Shown one piece after another: positions 7,408 to 15,934 of a stretch of DNA of 64,000 nucleotides. Positions within the stretch are counted from its first letter, which is position 1; the number at the start of each line of letters is the position of its first letter. Location of the stretch: positions 1 through 64,000 of the forward strand of contig JANMCN010000036.1 of assembly GCA_031361295.1 (NCBI GenBank), written 5' to 3'. Source of the DNA: JALZOC01 sp031361295. Its GTDB lineage: Bacteria > Acidobacteriota > Vicinamibacteria > Vicinamibacterales > 2-12-FULL-66-21. The notes under the pieces are model-generated. The model searched no databases and was not told where the DNA came from. It saw only the letters and a list, made by a program, of their open reading frames with translations. A program made the translations under genes and the position numbers.

Positions 7408-8283
7408 TCACACGCGCGGAAGCGTCTGACGATGGCCGAAGAAGCTGGACCAGGGCGCCTTCGCGCCCATCCTGCGCTCCGCCGTCCGAATGGTGAAGAC
7501 ATTCGGATCGAGACGGGGGCTCACTTCGTCCCAGTCCAGCGGCATCGAGACCGGGGCCCGCGGACGCCAGCGGACAGAGAACGGCGGCACGATTGTCTGC
7601 CCGGCGGCGTTGCGCATGGTGTCGAGGTACACGGGCGCGCGCCGGCGGGCCTTGCGTGCCTCGACGGTCACGAGGGCCGGGTACTCGGCCGCCATCTCCG
7701 CGGCGATCGCAGACGCGTAGGCGCGAACCCGATCCTGGAGCGCGCCACGCCGGAGCGGCACGAAGACATGCAGCCCCCGCCCGCCCGACGTCTTCACGTA
7801 GGGTTCGAGGCCGTGGTCCTCGAGCTTGTCGCGCAGCAGAAGCGCCACGCGCGCCGCCGAGCCGAACCCATCGGCGGGATCCAGATCGAACGCGAGCCAG
7901 TCCGGCTTGTCGAGCTGATCAACGCGACTGTCCATCACGTGCATCGCGATGCACCCCAGATTCACGAGCGTGAGCAGCGTCTTGCGTGTGCCGCCGACGA
8001 TCCACTCCACATCATGGCCGGCCGAGGGAGCGGGGATCGACACGGTCGGGATCCCGGCCGGCAGATTGGAGGGCGCCTGCTTCTGGAAGAAGCAGGCCTT
8101 CCTCATTCCCTCCGGGCAACGCTCCAGCGTGACCGCGCGCCCCTTCATCCACGGGACGATCTGGCCGGCAATCCGCGAGTAGAACTGCGCGAGATCGAGC
8201 TTGGTCAACCCGTCGTCCGGCCAGAACGCCTTCGATGGATTGGTGATGACGGCACCGCCCAGCCTGACGCTCGGCGTCGTCAT
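7408..8283 (-). CDS. stand-alone LigD-type polymerase/primase domain protein
   Basis: 291 residues covering a complete LigD polymerase domain (archaeo-eukaryotic primase superfamily) as used in bacterial non-homologous end joining. Catalytic acids are visible: Asp133 and Asp135 in AFDLDPAD, and Asp221 in VYLDTMRN; TSGGRGLHVFVPL (about 165-177) is the conserved nucleotide-binding strand. WPDDGLTKLDLAQFY near the N-terminus is the family's phosphate-binding region. There is no ligase or phosphoesterase domain fused, and no ku gene in the window. The known role of the family is gap filling with ribonucleotides at breaks. The next gene on its 5' side is the lipoprotein gene at 8609, about 325 bp away. 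Confidence 0.9.
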   Translation of the reverse strand: MTTPSVRLGGAVITNPSKAFWPDDGLTKLDLAQFYSRIAGQIVPWMKGRAVTLERCPEGMRKACFFQKQAPSNLPAGIPTVSIPAPSAGHDVEWIVGGTRKTLLTLVNLGCIAMHVMDSRVDQLDKPDWLAFDLDPADGFGSAARVALLLRDKLEDHGLEPYVKTSGGRGLHVFVPLRRGALQDRVRAYASAIAAEMAAEYPALVTVEARKARRRAPVYLDTMRNAAGQTIVPPFSVRWRPRAPVSMPLDWDEVSPRLDPNVFTIRTAERRMGAKAPWSSFFGHRQTLPRV

Positions 8284-8567
8284 GCATCGCCCGAGCGGTT
8301 AGACAGGGAAACCTCGCAATCGCCGTATTGTGTCATTGAACCGTGGTGAACGGCACAGAACTCGGCGACATGGGGGATCGTCCCGTGAGGACCGTGGATA
8401 TGTGCGAGACGTGAGGCTTGGAGAGGCGGGAGATGGTCGAGAGGCGCACGATCGACCGGAAGCGGAACGCGAAGCACCCTGCGAAAGTGCTGACGTTAGC
8501 CGCGGATGTCGTCGCCGGACCATTCCGGCGTGACCTCCTGCGCTCCGCTCCCGGTCCACCGTGCCGG
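8284..8567. other. gap with no supported gene
   Basis: About 285 bp before the hairpin at 8568. A plus-strand frame from about 8340 to the lipoprotein gene is interrupted by a TGA at about 8412 and resembles no family I know. It probably holds the promoter of the LigD-type gene; I see no clear -10/-35 pair. Confidence 0.4.
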
Positions 8568-8597
8568 GCGGATCCGCGCAGTCGTGCGCGGATCCGC
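8568..8597 (-). terminator. perfect 13-bp hairpin after the OmpA-type lipoprotein gene
   Basis: GCGGATCCGCGCA and its exact reverse complement are separated by four bases, 11 bp past the lipoprotein stop. The stem is very stable but lacks a U-tract on the minus strand, so it may act as a transcript-end stabiliser rather than a classical intrinsic terminator. Confidence 0.55.
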
Positions 8598-8608
8598 ACC
8601 CGTCTTCT

Positions 8609-9274
8609 TTAGGTCAACACCTTGATGACGACGCGGCGGTTCTGCGCGCGGCCGTCGCGGGTCTTGTTCGGCGCGATCGGCTTCTCTTCGCCGTAGCTGA
8701 TCACGTTGATTTTGCGGAGCGGCACCTGGTGCTGGTCGTAGAGATAGCGCTTGACCGCTTCGGCGCGCTCGAGCCCGAGCTTGTAGTTCAGGTCTGCCGG
8801 GCCGGCGTTGTCGGTGTGCCCTTCGATTTCGATGTAGGCGCCGTTCGGCTCGCCCTTGAGCTTCTGCACGAGCTGATCGAGATCGGCCTTGGCCTGGTCG
8901 GGCATCGTCGCCTTGCCGAACTTGAACCCGCCCTTGTCTTCGCTGAGCGTCACTTCGTACACGAGGCGCTTGGCCGAGCGCTCGATCTCGTCGGCGCGCG
9001 TGTTCACCGCGGCGGCGGCGGCGCGGGCCTCGGCCGCGCTCTTGTTCGCGGCCTCCGCACGCTGGCCGGCGGCCTGGGCGCGCTGGTCGACCTCGGTGAT
9101 CTTGCCTTCGTTGGTGCGGGTGCGCTCCTGGGTCTCCTCGACCGTCTTCGAGAGCGTCTCCACCTTCCCGTTCACTTCTCCGACCTGCGTCTTGACCATC
9201 TTCTTGGTCGCGCAGGCGGTGGTGCCGCCGAGCGCGAGCGCAAGAACCGGTATGGCGAGCACGAGCTTCTTCAT
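8609..9274 (-). CDS. OmpA-family (Pal-like) outer-membrane lipoprotein with coiled coil
   Basis: 221 residues. A positively charged start and hydrophobic segment end at Cys21 (GGTTAC), a plausible but weak lipobox. Residues about 25-105 are an Ala/Glu/Lys-rich coiled coil with heptad character. The C-terminal OmpA/Pal domain (about 105-221) shows IEIEGHTDNAG, ERAEAVKRYL and a GEEKP ... NRRVVI ending, which bind the diaminopimelate of peptidoglycan. The protein should tether the envelope to the cell wall, the coiled coil acting as a Lpp-like spacer. A clear GGAGGA Shine-Dalgarno precedes the ATG. No tol genes are adjacent. Confidence 0.88.
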   Translation of the reverse strand: MKKLVLAIPVLALALGGTTACATKKMVKTQVGEVNGKVETLSKTVEETQERTRTNEGKITEVDQRAQAAGQRAEAANKSAAEARAAAAAVNTRADEIERSAKRLVYEVTLSEDKGGFKFGKATMPDQAKADLDQLVQKLKGEPNGAYIEIEGHTDNAGPADLNYKLGLERAEAVKRYLYDQHQVPLRKINVISYGEEKPIAPNKTRDGRAQNRRVVIKVLT

Positions 9275-9361
9275 CTTGTCCTCCGAGCTATGTTTACGAC
9301 CGTTGATCAGAGCGAACGTTGCGCCTCATCCTTTGTCAGGGGCAAAAGGCATTACCAGCAA

Positions 9362-10345
9362 TCAACGTTCCGCGTCTCCGACTGTCCCTGCCACCGTGTA
9401 GCCGGCGCGTGCGCGCACGACCAGATCCCGATCCCGTGTGCGCACCTCGAGCGGCCGCCACCCCGGCACCGTCGACGCCTCGAAGGCCAGCACATACTGA
9501 TGTCGCAGCTCGTCAACAATCTGCCGCGCCGCGACGCTCGCATGCGCAGGAGCGCTGACGGGAAAGAACTCCCCGCCCGTCCAGCGGGCCAGGTTCGACA
9601 GCGGCCCGGGCATCTCGCCATGGCCGTCCTCGCGCGTGTCGTCAATCGGCGACATGACGGCGAGGATATACACCGGCACATCGATGCCGCTCGAAATCGC
9701 GGCGACCTGCTCGGGCGTGAGACGGCTGCGGGTGTCGATCCCGTCCGTGAGCACCACGACGGCGCTCCGCTGAGGAAGACGACCGTTGCCCGACCCCGCG
9801 GCGGCGACCACTCGAGCGGTCTCCGCCACGGCGTCGTACATCGATGTCTGGCCGAACGGCGACTCGACGTGATTCAGCGCGGCTTCGAGCACCCGCAGAT
9901 CGGAGGTGAAGTCCGTGACGCGATCCAGACGCGTGTCGAACGAGAATACGGCCGCCTCGTCCATCGGCCGGAGTGCCCCGAGGATCTGCTGCGCGGCCTG
10001 TCGTGCATCGACGGCCTTCGAGCCCACGCGCATGCTGCCGCTGATGTCGAAGAGGACCGCGACCTTCACCGGGCCGTCCGCCTCGGCGCGAAACTCGAGA
10101 ATAGGCCTTGACCGTCCCGACTCGGCGACGATGAAGTCGGTCCGGTCCATGTTCGCCACGAACCGTCCCTTGCGGTCCCTGACGACTGCGCTGACCGAAA
10201 CCACGTCAACCGAGGAGCGGAAGGTCGAGGGAGCGCGCTCCGGTTCGGTCTGCTGGGCCGGGCTCCCCTGAGCCGCCGCAGGCCGGCTGACCGGAAGCCA
10301 CGAAATCGCGATGAACCCGCCGATAGCCAGCAGACGTCTCGACAT
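9362..10345 (-). CDS. secreted VWFA-related domain protein
   Basis: 327 residues from ATG 10345, with a signal peptide (LLAIGGFIAISWLPV ... AAAQG). Residues about 42-85 (VDVVSVSAVVRDRKGRFV ... FIVAE) form the N-terminal beta domain of the VWFA-related proteins abundant in Acidobacteriota. The VWA domain follows: MIDAS DISGSMRVGS near residue 100, and TDGIDTRS near 195. It probably acts outside the cytoplasm as a metal-dependent protein-binding module. A TTG start 30 bp upstream is possible but the ATG is directly preceded by GAGG. It is divergent from the aminotransferase gene at 10578. Confidence 0.85.
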   Translation of the reverse strand: MSRRLLAIGGFIAISWLPVSRPAAAQGSPAQQTEPERAPSTFRSSVDVVSVSAVVRDRKGRFVANMDRTDFIVAESGRSRPILEFRAEADGPVKVAVLFDISGSMRVGSKAVDARQAAQQILGALRPMDEAAVFSFDTRLDRVTDFTSDLRVLEAALNHVESPFGQTSMYDAVAETARVVAAAGSGNGRLPQRSAVVVLTDGIDTRSRLTPEQVAAISSGIDVPVYILAVMSPIDDTREDGHGEMPGPLSNLARWTGGEFFPVSAPAHASVAARQIVDELRHQYVLAFEASTVPGWRPLEVRTRDRDLVVRARAGYTVAGTVGDAER

Positions 10346-10565
10346 CACCTCAAGAGTCTCCAAAGAACTTGCCAACCACGTAAGCCTCTGGTCCGATGCG
10401 GTTTAGCTGTTGAGGTGTCACTCAGAAGGCACAAAACGGCCGCTAAATTGATGTAACAGTTACCTTAGTTGCTCATTTGCCTGAGGCGTTTCTACACGAA
10501 TCGATGTGATTCCCGCCGCACCTGGGCTTTTTGACTCGAACGCCCACGTTGGGCGCGGCTCGGGC

Positions 10566-10571
10566 TAAAAT
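10566..10571 (+). promoter_or_regulatory. -10 element TAAAAT, predicted leaderless start
   Basis: TAAAAT ends 6 nt before the ATG at 10578; no Shine-Dalgarno is present. Confidence 0.45.
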
Positions 10572-10577
10572 CTGTCG

Positions 10578-11801
10578 ATGCCTTCCCGCTCAGCGGCCGC
10601 GATTCGCGTCAACCCCCGGATCAGCGGTTTCGTGTATGCCATCCGGAACATCGTCGCGGAAGCCCGGAAAGTGGAAGCATCAGGCCGCAAGGTCCGCTAC
10701 CTCAATATCGGCGATCCGATTGCGTTCGGCTTCCGGACACCGCCGCACATGATCGAGGCGGTCGAGCGCGCCATGCGCGACGGCGAGAACGGCTATGCGC
10801 CGTCTGTCGGAATCCTCGCGGCCCGCGAGGCGGTCGCGGCCGAGTGCGTCCAGCGCGGCATGCCCATGTCGGCTGATCGCGTCGTGGTGACCGCGGGCAC
10901 GTCTGAAGGGATCGAGCTGGCGCTCACCGCGATGGCGGGCCCGGGCGACGACGTCTTGATCCCCGTGCCGACGTATCCGCTGTATACGGCAGTGCTCGCC
11001 AAGATCGGGGCGCGCGCGGTGTTCTATCGCACCGATCCCGCCAGGGGCTGGCAGCCCGACGTCGACCACGTGCGCAGCCTGATCACGCCCGCGACACGCG
11101 CGCTCGTCGTCATCGACCCGAACAACCCGACCGGCGCGACGTACTCGACTGAGGCCCGGCGCGCGCTCGTGAACCTCGCCGACGAACACAATTTTCCCCT
11201 GCTTGCCGACGAGGTGTATGCGGATCTGGCCTTCGACGGTCCGGTCGGCGCCCTCGCGGCGCTGAACCCCGAAGCCCCGGTTATCACGTTCTCGTCGCTG
11301 TCCAAAGCGTACCTCGCGCCCGGGTGGCGGGCAGGCTGGATGGCCGTCGCGGCGACCGCGCGGCTCGACGATGTGCTGGCAGGGGTCAAGAAGCTGGCGG
11401 ACGGCCGCCTGTGCAGCACAGGCCCGATGGAGCACGCGATCGTGGCGGCGCTGAACGGCGACCGGACCCATCAGCAGGTGTTCCGCGACGCCTTGCGGGA
11501 GCGCGCGACGATCACTCACGATCGGCTGAATGCCATCGACGGGATCTCGGTCGTGCGCCCGACGGCGGCGTTCTACGCCATGCCGAAAGTTGCCTTACCC
11601 CCCGGCGCGACGGACGAGGATTACGTGCTTGGATTGCTCCGGGCGACGGGCGTGCTGTGCGTCTATGGATCGGGCTTCGGCACAGCGCCTGCAGACGGTT
11701 TCTTCCGCGTGGTGTTCCTGGCCTCTCCGCCCGACCTGTCCGCCATTTACGATCTGATTGCCGGCTTCACGCGGGAGTTCCTTGCCAAGCGGAACCCCTA
11801 G
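10578..11801 (+). CDS. class I/II aminotransferase, AlaT/AlaA-like
   Basis: 407 residues, fold type I PLP aminotransferase. Motifs: YLNIGDPIAFGF near 41, NGYAPSVG near 71, VTAGTSEGI near 104, PNNPTGA with Asn183, ADEVYADL (Asp211, Tyr214) and SSLSKAYLAPGWRAGW with the PLP Lys243. The GDP-x-x-F-G-F start and KAYLAPGWR motif are those of glutamate-pyruvate aminotransferases of the AlaA/AlaT group, which interconvert pyruvate/glutamate and alanine/2-oxoglutarate. It overlaps the downstream permease gene by 20 bp. Substrate assignment is by motif resemblance only. Confidence 0.85.
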   Translation: MPSRSAAAIRVNPRISGFVYAIRNIVAEARKVEASGRKVRYLNIGDPIAFGFRTPPHMIEAVERAMRDGENGYAPSVGILAAREAVAAECVQRGMPMSADRVVVTAGTSEGIELALTAMAGPGDDVLIPVPTYPLYTAVLAKIGARAVFYRTDPARGWQPDVDHVRSLITPATRALVVIDPNNPTGATYSTEARRALVNLADEHNFPLLADEVYADLAFDGPVGALAALNPEAPVITFSSLSKAYLAPGWRAGWMAVAATARLDDVLAGVKKLADGRLCSTGPMEHAIVAALNGDRTHQQVFRDALRERATITHDRLNAIDGISVVRPTAAFYAMPKVALPPGATDEDYVLGLLRATGVLCVYGSGFGTAPADGFFRVVFLASPPDLSAIYDLIAGFTREFLAKRNP

Positions 11802-12846
11802 CGGCGACCCTGCCGCGCAGCGGGGGCTCGTCCTGTGGACGATCGCCGTCGCGGCGCTGGCCGTGGTGCTGATCTGGTCTGCGTACCTCGTCCGCGGCGT
11901 CCTCCTGCTCATCTACGTGAGCGGCCTGCTCGCGGTCGGGTTCAGCCCGATCGTGCGTCTCATCGAGCGGCAGAAGGTCCTGCCGATCGGCACCCGGCGC
12001 TTCCCCCGCTGGCTCGCCATTCTCATCCTCTACCTGTTCATCCTCGGCACCCTCACGGGCATCGGATTCATGATTGTCCCGCCGCTCGTCGACCAGGGGC
12101 AGCAGTTGTGGACGGCGGTGCCCGGCATGTTCGACAAGGCGCAGGAATATCTCATCCACAAGGGGCTCCTGCGGGAGCACCTGACCCTGCGGGAGGCGGT
12201 GGCGCGCGCGCCGAAGACCGGGGGCGGCGAAGCGGTCGGCACGGTCATGAGCGCCGTGGTGGGGGTGGTCGGAGGCCTGTTCGGCCTGCTCACCATGCTG
12301 ATTCTGACCTTCTACATCCTCGTGGAAGCCGACAACCTGCGGGACGGCATGCTGCGGCTCTTCCGTCGCGGCGACCGCGCGCGCGCCGCGGCCGCGAGCC
12401 GGGACATCACCGTCAAGGTCAGCGCCTGGCTAGGTGGCCAGCTGCTCCTTGGGGGGATTATCGGCGGCTCATCCGCAATCGGCCTGTGGCTGCTTGGCAT
12501 CCCGTTCTTCTACGTCCTCGCGCTGATTTCCGGCGTCGGTGAGCTCATCCCGGTCGTCGGGCCCATCCTGGCCGCGATCCCCGCGGTGATCGTGGCGGCG
12601 ACCGTGTCGACGAACAAGGTCATCCTGGTCATCGTGTTCTTCGTCGTGCAGCAACAGCTCGAAAATCACATCCTGGTGCCGAAAATCATGGAACGCCAGG
12701 TCGGCGTGAGCGCCGTAACGGTCATCATCGCCCTGCTGATCGGGGGGAAGCTCCTCGGTATCCCGGGCGCCATCCTGGCCGTCCCGAGCGCCGCCATCCT
12801 CCAGGTCCTCTTCACCGAATTCGCGGCACAACGCGACAGCGCCTGA
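11782..12846 (+). CDS. AI-2E/PerM-family membrane transporter
   Basis: About 354 residues with seven to eight hydrophobic segments: a first pair near the N-terminus, FPRWLAILILYLFILGTL, a soluble loop (about 105-150), then a C-terminal bundle with FGLLTMLILTFYILVEADNL, LLGGIIGG and the highly conserved GELIPVVGPILAAIPA segment ending in KLLGIPGAILAVP. This is the AI-2E transporter (PerM/YdiK) family; members are proposed to export AI-2 or act as sodium/proton antiporters, but most are uncharacterised. I chose TTG 11782 because GGGAG lies 4 nt before it; TTG 11758 is a longer alternative. It overlaps the aminotransferase gene, so coupling is likely. Confidence 0.85.
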   Translation: MPSGTPSGDPAAQRGLVLWTIAVAALAVVLIWSAYLVRGVLLLIYVSGLLAVGFSPIVRLIERQKVLPIGTRRFPRWLAILILYLFILGTLTGIGFMIVPPLVDQGQQLWTAVPGMFDKAQEYLIHKGLLREHLTLREAVARAPKTGGGEAVGTVMSAVVGVVGGLFGLLTMLILTFYILVEADNLRDGMLRLFRRGDRARAAAASRDITVKVSAWLGGQLLLGGIIGGSSAIGLWLLGIPFFYVLALISGVGELIPVVGPILAAIPAVIVAATVSTNKVILVIVFFVVQQQLENHILVPKIMERQVGVSAVTVIIALLIGGKLLGIPGAILAVPSAAILQVLFTEFAAQRDSA

Positions 12847-12903
12847 CCCGGCGGGCCCCCGTCCGCTCCTCCTCTCCACCAATCCGCGATGTCCACACCT
12901 AGC

Positions 12904-12988
12904 CCAGCGAGACGCTGGCATCTGCATTGATGGGTTCGGCGGTACCGGCCGCCTGTCGGGCGAAGTAGGTAGGCGTCGGGCTACTTCG
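12904..12988 (+). promoter_or_regulatory. two-hairpin leader before the small membrane protein gene
   Basis: Perfect stems CCAGCG/CGCTGG (12904-12918) and CGAAGTAG/CTACTTCG (12961-12988, 12-nt loop) sit in the 160-bp gap, the second ending 20 nt before the ATG at 13009. The first could terminate the permease transcript; the second could be a cis-regulatory leader. No known riboswitch class is recognised. Confidence 0.35.
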
Positions 12989-13008
12989 AGGAACGGCGAG
13001 AGGTGGAA

Positions 13009-13332
13009 ATGGGTACCCGCGGTGGTACACGACGGAATCTGTTCGGCGACGTCGCCCTGATCATCTTCCTGCTCGCCCAGGCTTCGGACGGCGTCCTCAC
13101 CTACATCGGGGTGAGCATGTACGGCCTGCACGTCGAAGGCAATCCCATCATCGGGTGGCTGATGTCCGCGATGGGCGAGGGGCCGGCGCTGGCTACGGCG
13201 AAGCTCGCGGCGGGATTTTTCGGGATCGCGCTGCACCTCTCTTCCGTCCACAGGGCGGTCGCCGTGCTGGCGGTGTTCTATGTCGCCGTCGCGGTGGTCC
13301 CGTGGGTCGCGATCCTCTTCTATTTGAGCTGA
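13009..13332 (+). CDS. small membrane protein resembling DUF5658
   Basis: 107 residues with three or four hydrophobic helices. Motifs ASDGVLTYIGV and EGNPIIGWLM (helix with Asp/Thr, then an E-x-NP turn) recall the DUF5658 type of small integral membrane proteins, whose function is unknown. The ATG at 13009 is preceded by GAGAGG; an in-frame GTG two codons earlier is also possible. It lies downstream of the permease gene after a structured 160-bp leader and before the Kbl/BioF-like gene. Confidence 0.7.
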   Translation: MGTRGGTRRNLFGDVALIIFLLAQASDGVLTYIGVSMYGLHVEGNPIIGWLMSAMGEGPALATAKLAAGFFGIALHLSSVHRAVAVLAVFYVAVAVVPWVAILFYLS

Positions 13333-13397
13333 CCCCCTCCTTCTCGACTGCCCGTCGTCGCCGATCCCCGTACGGCCGCCCGATCGGGCCGGAGGTT

Positions 13398-13403
13398 TAT
13401 ACT
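13398..13403 (+). promoter_or_regulatory. -10 element TATACT, predicted leaderless start
   Basis: TATACT ends 7 nt before the ATG at 13411. GGAGG at 13391-13395 is upstream of the hexamer and too far from the ATG to be a ribosome site. Confidence 0.45.
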
Positions 13404-13410
13404 CGCCCGT

Positions 13411-14592
13411 ATGCGCAGAGATCCGCTGACGTACCTCGGCGACGAACTCGACTCACTCAAACAGCAGAACCTGTTCCGGCACCTGCGCGTATTAGAAGAC
13501 GAGCAGAAGGCGCACACGACGTTCGATCACCGGTCCGTCGTGAATCTGTCGTCGAACAACTATCTCGGCCTGACCACGCATCCGCGGCTCCGGGCCGCAG
13601 CACTGGCGGCGATCGAGCGGTTCGGCGTGGGATCCGGATCGGTGCGCACGATTGCGGGGACGATGGAGCTCCACGTCGAACTGGAGCGCCGGCTTGCCTC
13701 CTTCAAGAAGGTCGAGGCGGTCGTGGTGTTCCAGAGCGGCTTCACCGCCAACGCCGGAACGGTATCCGCCATTCTGACGAAGGACGACGTGGTCATCTCG
13801 GACGAGTTGAACCACGCGAGCATCATCGACGGGTGCCGATTGAGCCGGGCGGCCGTGAAGGTGTTCCCGCACAAGGATGCGGACGCGGCGCGGCGCATCA
13901 TCAAGGATCTGCCGGCCGGACAGCGGCGGCTGCTGATTACCGACGGCGTGTTCAGCATGGACGGCGACCTCGGGCCGCTGCCCGCGCTCTGCGACGTGGC
14001 GGAGGACACAGGCTGCATCATGATGGTCGACGACGCCCACGCAAGCGGTGTGTTCGGAGCGAACGGCCGGGGAACCATCGATCATTTCGGCATGCACGGC
14101 CGGGTCGACGTGCAGGTCGGGACGCTCTCGAAGGCGATTGGCGCGCTCGGCGGGTACGTGGCGGGGAATCGCAACCTGATCGAATTCCTCCAGCATCGCG
14201 CCCGTCCCTTCCTGTTTTCGACGTCGCATCCGCCGTCGGTCACGGCCGCGTGCATCGCCGCGCTCGATGTCCTCATCGAGGAGCCGGAGATCATCGAACG
14301 TCTCTGGGCGAACACGCGTTTCTTCAAGGCCGGGCTCGAGCGCCTCGGGTTCAACACCGGCCCGAGCGAAAGCCCGATCACCCCCGTCATCGCCGGCGAG
14401 AGCGCGACGGCGAACGCGCTCTCGGACCGGTTGTTTCAGAACGGCGTGTTCGCGCAGGCCATCGGGTTCCCGACCGTCGCGCGCGACAAGGCGCGCGTGC
14501 GCACGATCGTCACCTCCACGCATACCCGCGAGGATCTCCAGTACGCGCTCGACATGTTCGAGAAGGTCGGCCGCGAGCTGAGCCTGGTCTGA
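13411..14592 (+). CDS. alpha-oxoamine synthase, glycine C-acetyltransferase (Kbl)-like
   Basis: 393 residues of the PLP-dependent alpha-oxoamine synthase family (Kbl, BioF, HemA, SPT). Motifs: NLSSNNYLGL near 45, GSGSVRTIAGTMELHVELE near 74-92, DELNHASIIDG near 131, ITDGVFSMDGD near 176, VDDAHASGVFG with Asp207, and GTLSKAIGALGGY with PLP Lys241. GSGSVRTIAGT is the form usual in 2-amino-3-ketobutyrate CoA ligase rather than BioF. The reaction would be glycine plus an acyl-CoA to an amino-ketone. There is no threonine dehydrogenase (tdh) or bio gene next to it, so a role in lipid (sphingoid-like) or biotin synthesis cannot be excluded. Confidence 0.82.
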   Translation: MRRDPLTYLGDELDSLKQQNLFRHLRVLEDEQKAHTTFDHRSVVNLSSNNYLGLTTHPRLRAAALAAIERFGVGSGSVRTIAGTMELHVELERRLASFKKVEAVVVFQSGFTANAGTVSAILTKDDVVISDELNHASIIDGCRLSRAAVKVFPHKDADAARRIIKDLPAGQRRLLITDGVFSMDGDLGPLPALCDVAEDTGCIMMVDDAHASGVFGANGRGTIDHFGMHGRVDVQVGTLSKAIGALGGYVAGNRNLIEFLQHRARPFLFSTSHPPSVTAACIAALDVLIEEPEIIERLWANTRFFKAGLERLGFNTGPSESPITPVIAGESATANALSDRLFQNGVFAQAIGFPTVARDKARVRTIVTSTHTREDLQYALDMFEKVGRELSLV

Positions 14593-14640
14593 CGTGCCCC
14601 CAGCTGCCCGCCGCACCACCCGGCCGCCGGACCGCCGCTC

Positions 14641-15867
14641 GTGAAAGCGTCCCGATCGGATCGCGCGCGCGCGCTCTTCGACATCTACACGCGCGATCTG
14701 TCGCGGGAGGACCTGCAGCGCCTGTTCACGCACGACACGCTCGATGCGTATCGGTTCTTCGCGCGGGGCCTGGACGAGGAGCAGTTCGCGGCGCTTCCAC
14801 CCTGGCAGCGCGTGCCGCACCGGATCCGGCAGATCTTCGTCGCCTTCACGCTGAAGCTGCCGCCGGCGCGGCGCGCCCTGTACGTGGTGGCACTCCTTGT
14901 CGCGCTGCTCGGGATCATCCAGCTCTTCAGGGGATTCGCCGCAGTGGCGATTCCGCTCGGACTCCCGTTCATCCAGGTCGCCGTGCTGACGCCGGTCTGG
15001 GCCGACGGGACCTTCGCGCTGATCGTCAGCCTGTTCCTCGTCAACCTGCTCGTGCTCCTCGAAGTCGCCGACCGTCTCTCGCTCAAAGGCGAGCTGGAGG
15101 TTGCTCGCGAGATCCAGCTGGCCATGCTTCCGAGTGGAACATACCGGGCGGCGGACATCGAGATTTGCGGCGTGACACGCCCCGCGAACACCGTCGGGGG
15201 GGATTTCTACGACGTGCTGCCGCTTCGCGACGGGCGGGTGATCGTCACGCTCGGAGACGTGGCCGGCAAAGGCAGCCCGGCGGCGTTGCTGATGGCCCTG
15301 CTGCTCGCGGTGCTCCGGACGCTCGTGGACGAGGAGCTCGAGGCGTCCGCGCTCGCTGAACGCCTGAACGTGCAGATCTGCCGGCACAGCCCGTCGTCGC
15401 GTTTCATCACGCTGTTCTACGGTGTCTACGCGCCAGCCACGGGATCGCTCACATATGTCAACGCGGGACACATGCCGCCGCTCATTCGCCGGCAGGACGG
15501 CCGGTACGATCGCCTGGGCGGCACCGGTGTCGCACTCGGCATGTTCGACGGATCCGTCTTTGGCGCGGTCGAGACGACGATCGGGCCTGGAGAGGCGCTG
15601 GTGCTGTACAGCGACGGGATTACCGAGGCGGAGAACCCGTCGGGGCACCCGTTCGAGGAGGCCGGGCTCGAAATGGTCGTCGAGCGCCACGCGACCGCGC
15701 CGCCAGCGGAAATCGGCACACGCGTCCTGGCGGCGGTCGCGGAGCACGCCCGGGACTCCCGCTTCACGGACGATCTCACGATTCTCGTCCTCAAGCGCGC
15801 GGACCCGTCCGCCGCGGTGTCTTCATCGGTTGCACCCGCACACCCGGACGTGACCGAATACCGCTAG
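14641..15867 (+). CDS. membrane-anchored SpoIIE/RsbU-type PP2C phosphatase
   Basis: 408 residues. The N-terminal 75 residues are soluble, two hydrophobic regions follow (about 78-115 and 123-142), then a helix ELEVAREIQLAMLP, the usual linker of RsbU-like phosphatases. The PP2C/SpoIIE domain covers about 165-390: GGDFYD at 186-191 and GDVAGKG at 205-211 hold metal-binding aspartates, with LYSDGITEAEN and DDLTILVLKR near the end. Such enzymes dephosphorylate anti-anti-sigma (STAS) proteins in partner-switching pathways; no STAS or anti-sigma gene is adjacent. Start GTG 14641 gives the full domain set; its ribosome site is weak. Confidence 0.88.
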   Translation: MKASRSDRARALFDIYTRDLSREDLQRLFTHDTLDAYRFFARGLDEEQFAALPPWQRVPHRIRQIFVAFTLKLPPARRALYVVALLVALLGIIQLFRGFAAVAIPLGLPFIQVAVLTPVWADGTFALIVSLFLVNLLVLLEVADRLSLKGELEVAREIQLAMLPSGTYRAADIEICGVTRPANTVGGDFYDVLPLRDGRVIVTLGDVAGKGSPAALLMALLLAVLRTLVDEELEASALAERLNVQICRHSPSSRFITLFYGVYAPATGSLTYVNAGHMPPLIRRQDGRYDRLGGTGVALGMFDGSVFGAVETTIGPGEALVLYSDGITEAENPSGHPFEEAGLEMVVERHATAPPAEIGTRVLAAVAEHARDSRFTDDLTILVLKRADPSAAVSSSVAPAHPDVTEYR

Positions 15868-15934
15868 CGGCTTCCGGTGGACGACGGCGTTCACACCCAA
15901 CCTGCCGACGCGAGGTCTAAGATGGAGGCTCCGC

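Noticed and set aside
8340..8612. Plus-strand frame interrupted by a TGA near 8412, considered as a further selenoprotein candidate
   Set aside because: Neither side of the TGA shows a recognisable motif pair or family; kept only as a gap note.
13492..15747. A 750-codon minus-strand frame opposite the Kbl-like and phosphatase genes
   Set aside because: Shadow of the two plus-strand genes, which have full family motifs.
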